Shown here piece after piece: positions 61,774 to 64,000 of a DNA stretch of 64,000 nucleotides. A model generated the notes under the pieces. The model searched no databases and was not told the DNA's origin. It worked only from the letters and a program-made list of their open reading frames with translations. Source of the stretch: CAWGAJ01 sp963820545. GTDB lineage: Bacteria > Planctomycetota > Planctomycetia > Pirellulales > Thermoguttaceae. A program made the position numbers and the translations under genes. Position 1 is the first letter of the stretch. Each line of letters opens with the position of its first letter. The stretch is from NCBI GenBank assembly GCA_963820545.1, contig CAWGAJ010000001.1, positions 2,108,001 through 2,172,000 on the forward strand, in the 5' to 3' direction.

Positions 61774-64000
61774 ATGAATGGCAATTCAACTCCTCTTGGC
61801 GGCCAGCAATCGCGCCAAAAAGTAAGATGGCAGTATGGCATGGCGGTGGTCGTCTTAGCGATCGGCTTGCTACTGTCCTGTTTTGCGTTTCTTCAACAAC
61901 GACGCCGGGAGTTTGAGCGCGCTCGGCATGACTTCGAAAGGGCCGGACAAAATCGAATCCTGGCCATGAAGAAAATTCTGGATATCGACATTCTGGCGAT
62001 TAAGTCCATAAAATCCTTTTACGACGGCTCGCAATTAGTGGAACGGGATGAGTTCACGACCTTTGTGACGCCCTTGATCGAGAATAATGACAGTATAATT
62101 TCCCTGCAGTGGGCTCCGCGGATAATGGAGTCGCAACGGGAAAAATTTCAAGCCGCCGCCGGCAGCGAAATAAATGCCGATTTCCAGATTGTCGAATACG
62201 ACAAGGGCGCGCTGGTTAAAGCTCCCACTCGCGCTGAATACTACCCGATTTATTATCTGGAACCGCAAAACAGCGGTGCGCTTCCAATGGGATTCGATCT
62301 GGGTACGATTCCGGATTGTCGCGACGCCATGCACATATCGTGCGATACCGGGCAATCGGCCAGTACGCCGCCGCTGCTTCTGCCCGGAAATCACCAGCGG
62401 CATTCCGGGTTGCGGATTGTAATTCCCCTCTATCAACGCAATGCACCTATTAACACCGTCGCGGACCGGCGGGATAATTTGAAAGGCTTCATTATCGGGT
62501 TATTATCCGTCGATGGGATGGTTGAAGAAAGTTTCGAGACCCTAATGCCGTCGGGCGTAGACATATACATATTCGCCGGCATTGTTCCCCGCAATGACAA
62601 GATTATCTATCATCATCAATCCCGCCTGCATGATCTCGATGATTTCCCCGTCGATCTGGAGAATACAATTCTCCATGCGAGCATGAGTTTATCCGACATT
62701 CTGGACGTTGCGGAACAAAAATGGACTGTTTTTTGCGTGCCCTCGCCGGAGTTTCTCTCTGCCAGAACCACTTGGCAGCCTTGGATAAACGGGGTCGGTG
62801 TTTTCTTGCTGACCGGCATGTTAGCCTCCTATCTTCTCACCGTTGCGGCCCGTAACAAAAAAACCGCCGACCTGGCGGCCAAAATGGCCAAGACTAATCA
62901 ACATCTGCAAAGTGAAATCAGGGATCGCACGCGAGCGGACGAGGCTACGCATCGCGAGAACGCCAAGCTCTCGGCGATGATCTCCGGCATGGAGGAGGGA
63001 GTTATTTTTGCCGACGCCGATAATACCATCATCGAAATCAACGATTTTTTTTGCCATTTTGTCGGTAAGCGGCGCGAGGAGATTCTCGGTAAGCGAATCG
63101 AGGATTTTCACCGCGGCGAGTGCCTGGCCAGGGTTCTCGCTCAGATCGAGTGCTTCCGCAAGGAATTCGTCATCAGTCCCTTCGTGCTGCAGCGGCCCCT
63201 GGCCAACAAGGAAGTAATCCTCCGATTGCAGCCCATTTACCGCGATAGGCGGTATGACGGCGTGTTGCTGAACGTAATCGACGTCAGCGAACTGGTTCAG
63301 GCGCGGCGGCAAGCCGAAGTCGCCAACCAGGCCAAGAGCAGGTTTTTGGCCAACATGAGCCACGAAATCCGCACGCCCATGGCGGCGATTGTGGGCTATT
63401 CCGATCTTTTGATGGATTCCAAGATCGATTGCAGCAGTAGAAATAATTATCTCATGGTTATTCGTCGAAACAGCGAACACATGCTCAATTTACTCAACGA
63501 CATACTCGATCTCTCCAAAATCGAGGCCGGCAAGCTAATCCTCAACATGCAGCGTTGCAGTCCGGTTTCCTTGCTGGCCGAAGTGGCCAGCATAATGCGG
63601 CCCCGCGCCCAGCAGCGCGGCAACCTGCTCCAGGTGGAATACCTCGGCGAACTGCCGGAAACAATCTATACCGACGGCGAACGGCTGCGCCAGGCAATCG
63701 TCAATCTGGTGGGAAATGCCATAAAATTCACGGAAAACGGGCAAGTGCGCATCCTGGTCTCCTTCCTACGCCAGTGGCGAAACGATCGATCCGCCGTGAA
63801 GATCGAGGTCGTCGACACGGGCATTGGCATCCGCGAAGAAGTGTTACCACAACTATTTCAATCCTTCAACCAAGGCGACATTTCCCCGAAATTAGGCGGC
63901 ACGGGATTGGGACTGGCTATTTCGCGGCATATCGCCGAAATGCTGGGGGGCGAGTTGACCGTCCAGAGCACGTTTGGAAAGGGAAGCACCTTCACGCTGA
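61774..64000 (+). CDS. CHASE-PAS sensor histidine kinase (3' partial)
   Basis: Frame is open from ATG 61774 to the window edge (742 residues so far). Order: TM1 at about residues 23-44, an extracytoplasmic CHASE domain at about 80-290 (SIISLQWAPRI; GFDLGTIPDCRDAM; GLRIVIPLYQ), TM2 at about 335-358 (NGVGVFLLTGMLASYLLTV), a PAS domain at about 400-510, HisKA with FLANMSHEIRTPM (phospho-acceptor His530), then HATPase boxes N (NLVGNAIKFTENG), G1 (DTGIGI) and G2 (GTGLGLA). CHASE domains sense small ligands; the ligand here is unknown. The C-terminus, possibly with receiver domains, is outside the window. No regulator gene is seen. Confidence 0.93.
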   Translation, partial: MNGNSTPLGGQQSRQKVRWQYGMAVVVLAIGLLLSCFAFLQQRRREFERARHDFERAGQNRILAMKKILDIDILAIKSIKSFYDGSQLVERDEFTTFVTPLIENNDSIISLQWAPRIMESQREKFQAAAGSEINADFQIVEYDKGALVKAPTRAEYYPIYYLEPQNSGALPMGFDLGTIPDCRDAMHISCDTGQSASTPPLLLPGNHQRHSGLRIVIPLYQRNAPINTVADRRDNLKGFIIGLLSVDGMVEESFETLMPSGVDIYIFAGIVPRNDKIIYHHQSRLHDLDDFPVDLENTILHASMSLSDILDVAEQKWTVFCVPSPEFLSARTTWQPWINGVGVFLLTGMLASYLLTVAARNKKTADLAAKMAKTNQHLQSEIRDRTRADEATHRENAKLSAMISGMEEGVIFADADNTIIEINDFFCHFVGKRREEILGKRIEDFHRGECLARVLAQIECFRKEFVISPFVLQRPLANKEVILRLQPIYRDRRYDGVLLNVIDVSELVQARRQAEVANQAKSRFLANMSHEIRTPMAAIVGYSDLLMDSKIDCSSRNNYLMVIRRNSEHMLNLLNDILDLSKIEAGKLILNMQRCSPVSLLAEVASIMRPRAQQRGNLLQVEYLGELPETIYTDGERLRQAIVNLVGNAIKFTENGQVRILVSFLRQWRNDRSAVKIEVVDTGIGIREEVLPQLFQSFNQGDISPKLGGTGLGLAISRHIAEMLGGELTVQSTFGKGSTFTL

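Noticed and set aside
1..64000. tRNA or rRNA genes
   Set aside because: No cloverleaf-like sequence with the T-loop consensus was found in the spacers; a dedicated tRNA search would be decisive.

Overview
The window looks like a chromosome segment of a planctomycete (Planctomycetota, most like the Pirellulales/Planctomycetia; inferred from gene content and gene-end style, not from any database search). Pointers are a cysteine-rich OmpL-type beta-barrel porin, a thioredoxin plus trypsin-like fusion, a small Ser/Thr kinase, an HNH protein, a DRE-TIM aldolase and several 'FSIQGML'-type membrane proteins, together with LpxA (lipid A synthesis) and a TatC with a large extra loop. No tRNA, rRNA or CRISPR array was found. 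The base composition is moderately GC-rich, and many antisense shadow ORFs appear.

Layout. 1-9.2 kb: L-arabinose module; a GH51 arabinofuranosidase (+, cut by the window edge) converges on a minus-strand operon araB-araD-araA-fucose isomerase-like-sodium symporter, i.e. release, uptake and conversion of L-arabinose to xylulose-5-phosphate. 9.5-14.4 kb: lpxA, thioredoxin/trypsin-like protein, a membrane protein and an aldolase. 14.7-24.3 kb: fumC, GYD protein, pabB/trpE-like synthase, scpB, rpe (the next pentose-phosphate step), a phosphatase-like protein lacking its histidines, accD and a protein kinase. 24.4-27.8 kb: a radical SAM HemN-like enzyme beside a large conserved protein of unknown function. 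28.4-35.8 kb: cold-shock and RRM RNA-binding proteins, leuB, HNH protein, serA, BON and STAS proteins. 36-40.7 kb: minus-strand ispF-cysS-ruvC-ruvA-ruvB. 40.9-43.8 kb: three-gene ABC exporter. 44-47.4 kb: coiled-coil and membrane proteins. 47.6-56.8 kb: polA-coaE-rho, a DNA methyltransferase/nuclease fusion, ribH-nusB-ftsY. 57.3-64 kb: porin, PII protein, tatC, manA and the start of a CHASE/PAS sensor histidine kinase.

Three sequence-wide signals stand out. (1) Most spacers are built of degenerate tandem repeats with a strict 7-nt period. Many unrelated-looking 7-mer families follow one another in the same phase; the clearest run is 16 consecutive heptads from the end of nusB to the ATG of ftsY. 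Read on the transcribed strand, the part after a stop codon is purine-rich and the part before a start codon is pyrimidine-rich, and in several spacers the two arms are complementary. They resemble the short tandemly repeated repetitive (STRR) heptamers known from filamentous cyanobacteria. (2) Palindromic, REP-like elements sit in-frame inside conserved genes (twice in pabB, once each in fumC, ruvC and polA), reminiscent of Rickettsia palindromic elements. (3) About 19 single- or double-base frame breaks cut 16 genes, many of them housekeeping (polA, rho, serA, cysS, ruvC, leuB, coaE, nusB). Nearly half lie in alternating CG tracts and most others in short homopolymers. Consensus error is the simplest reading, so broken genes are given here as single spanning CDS with the break noted.
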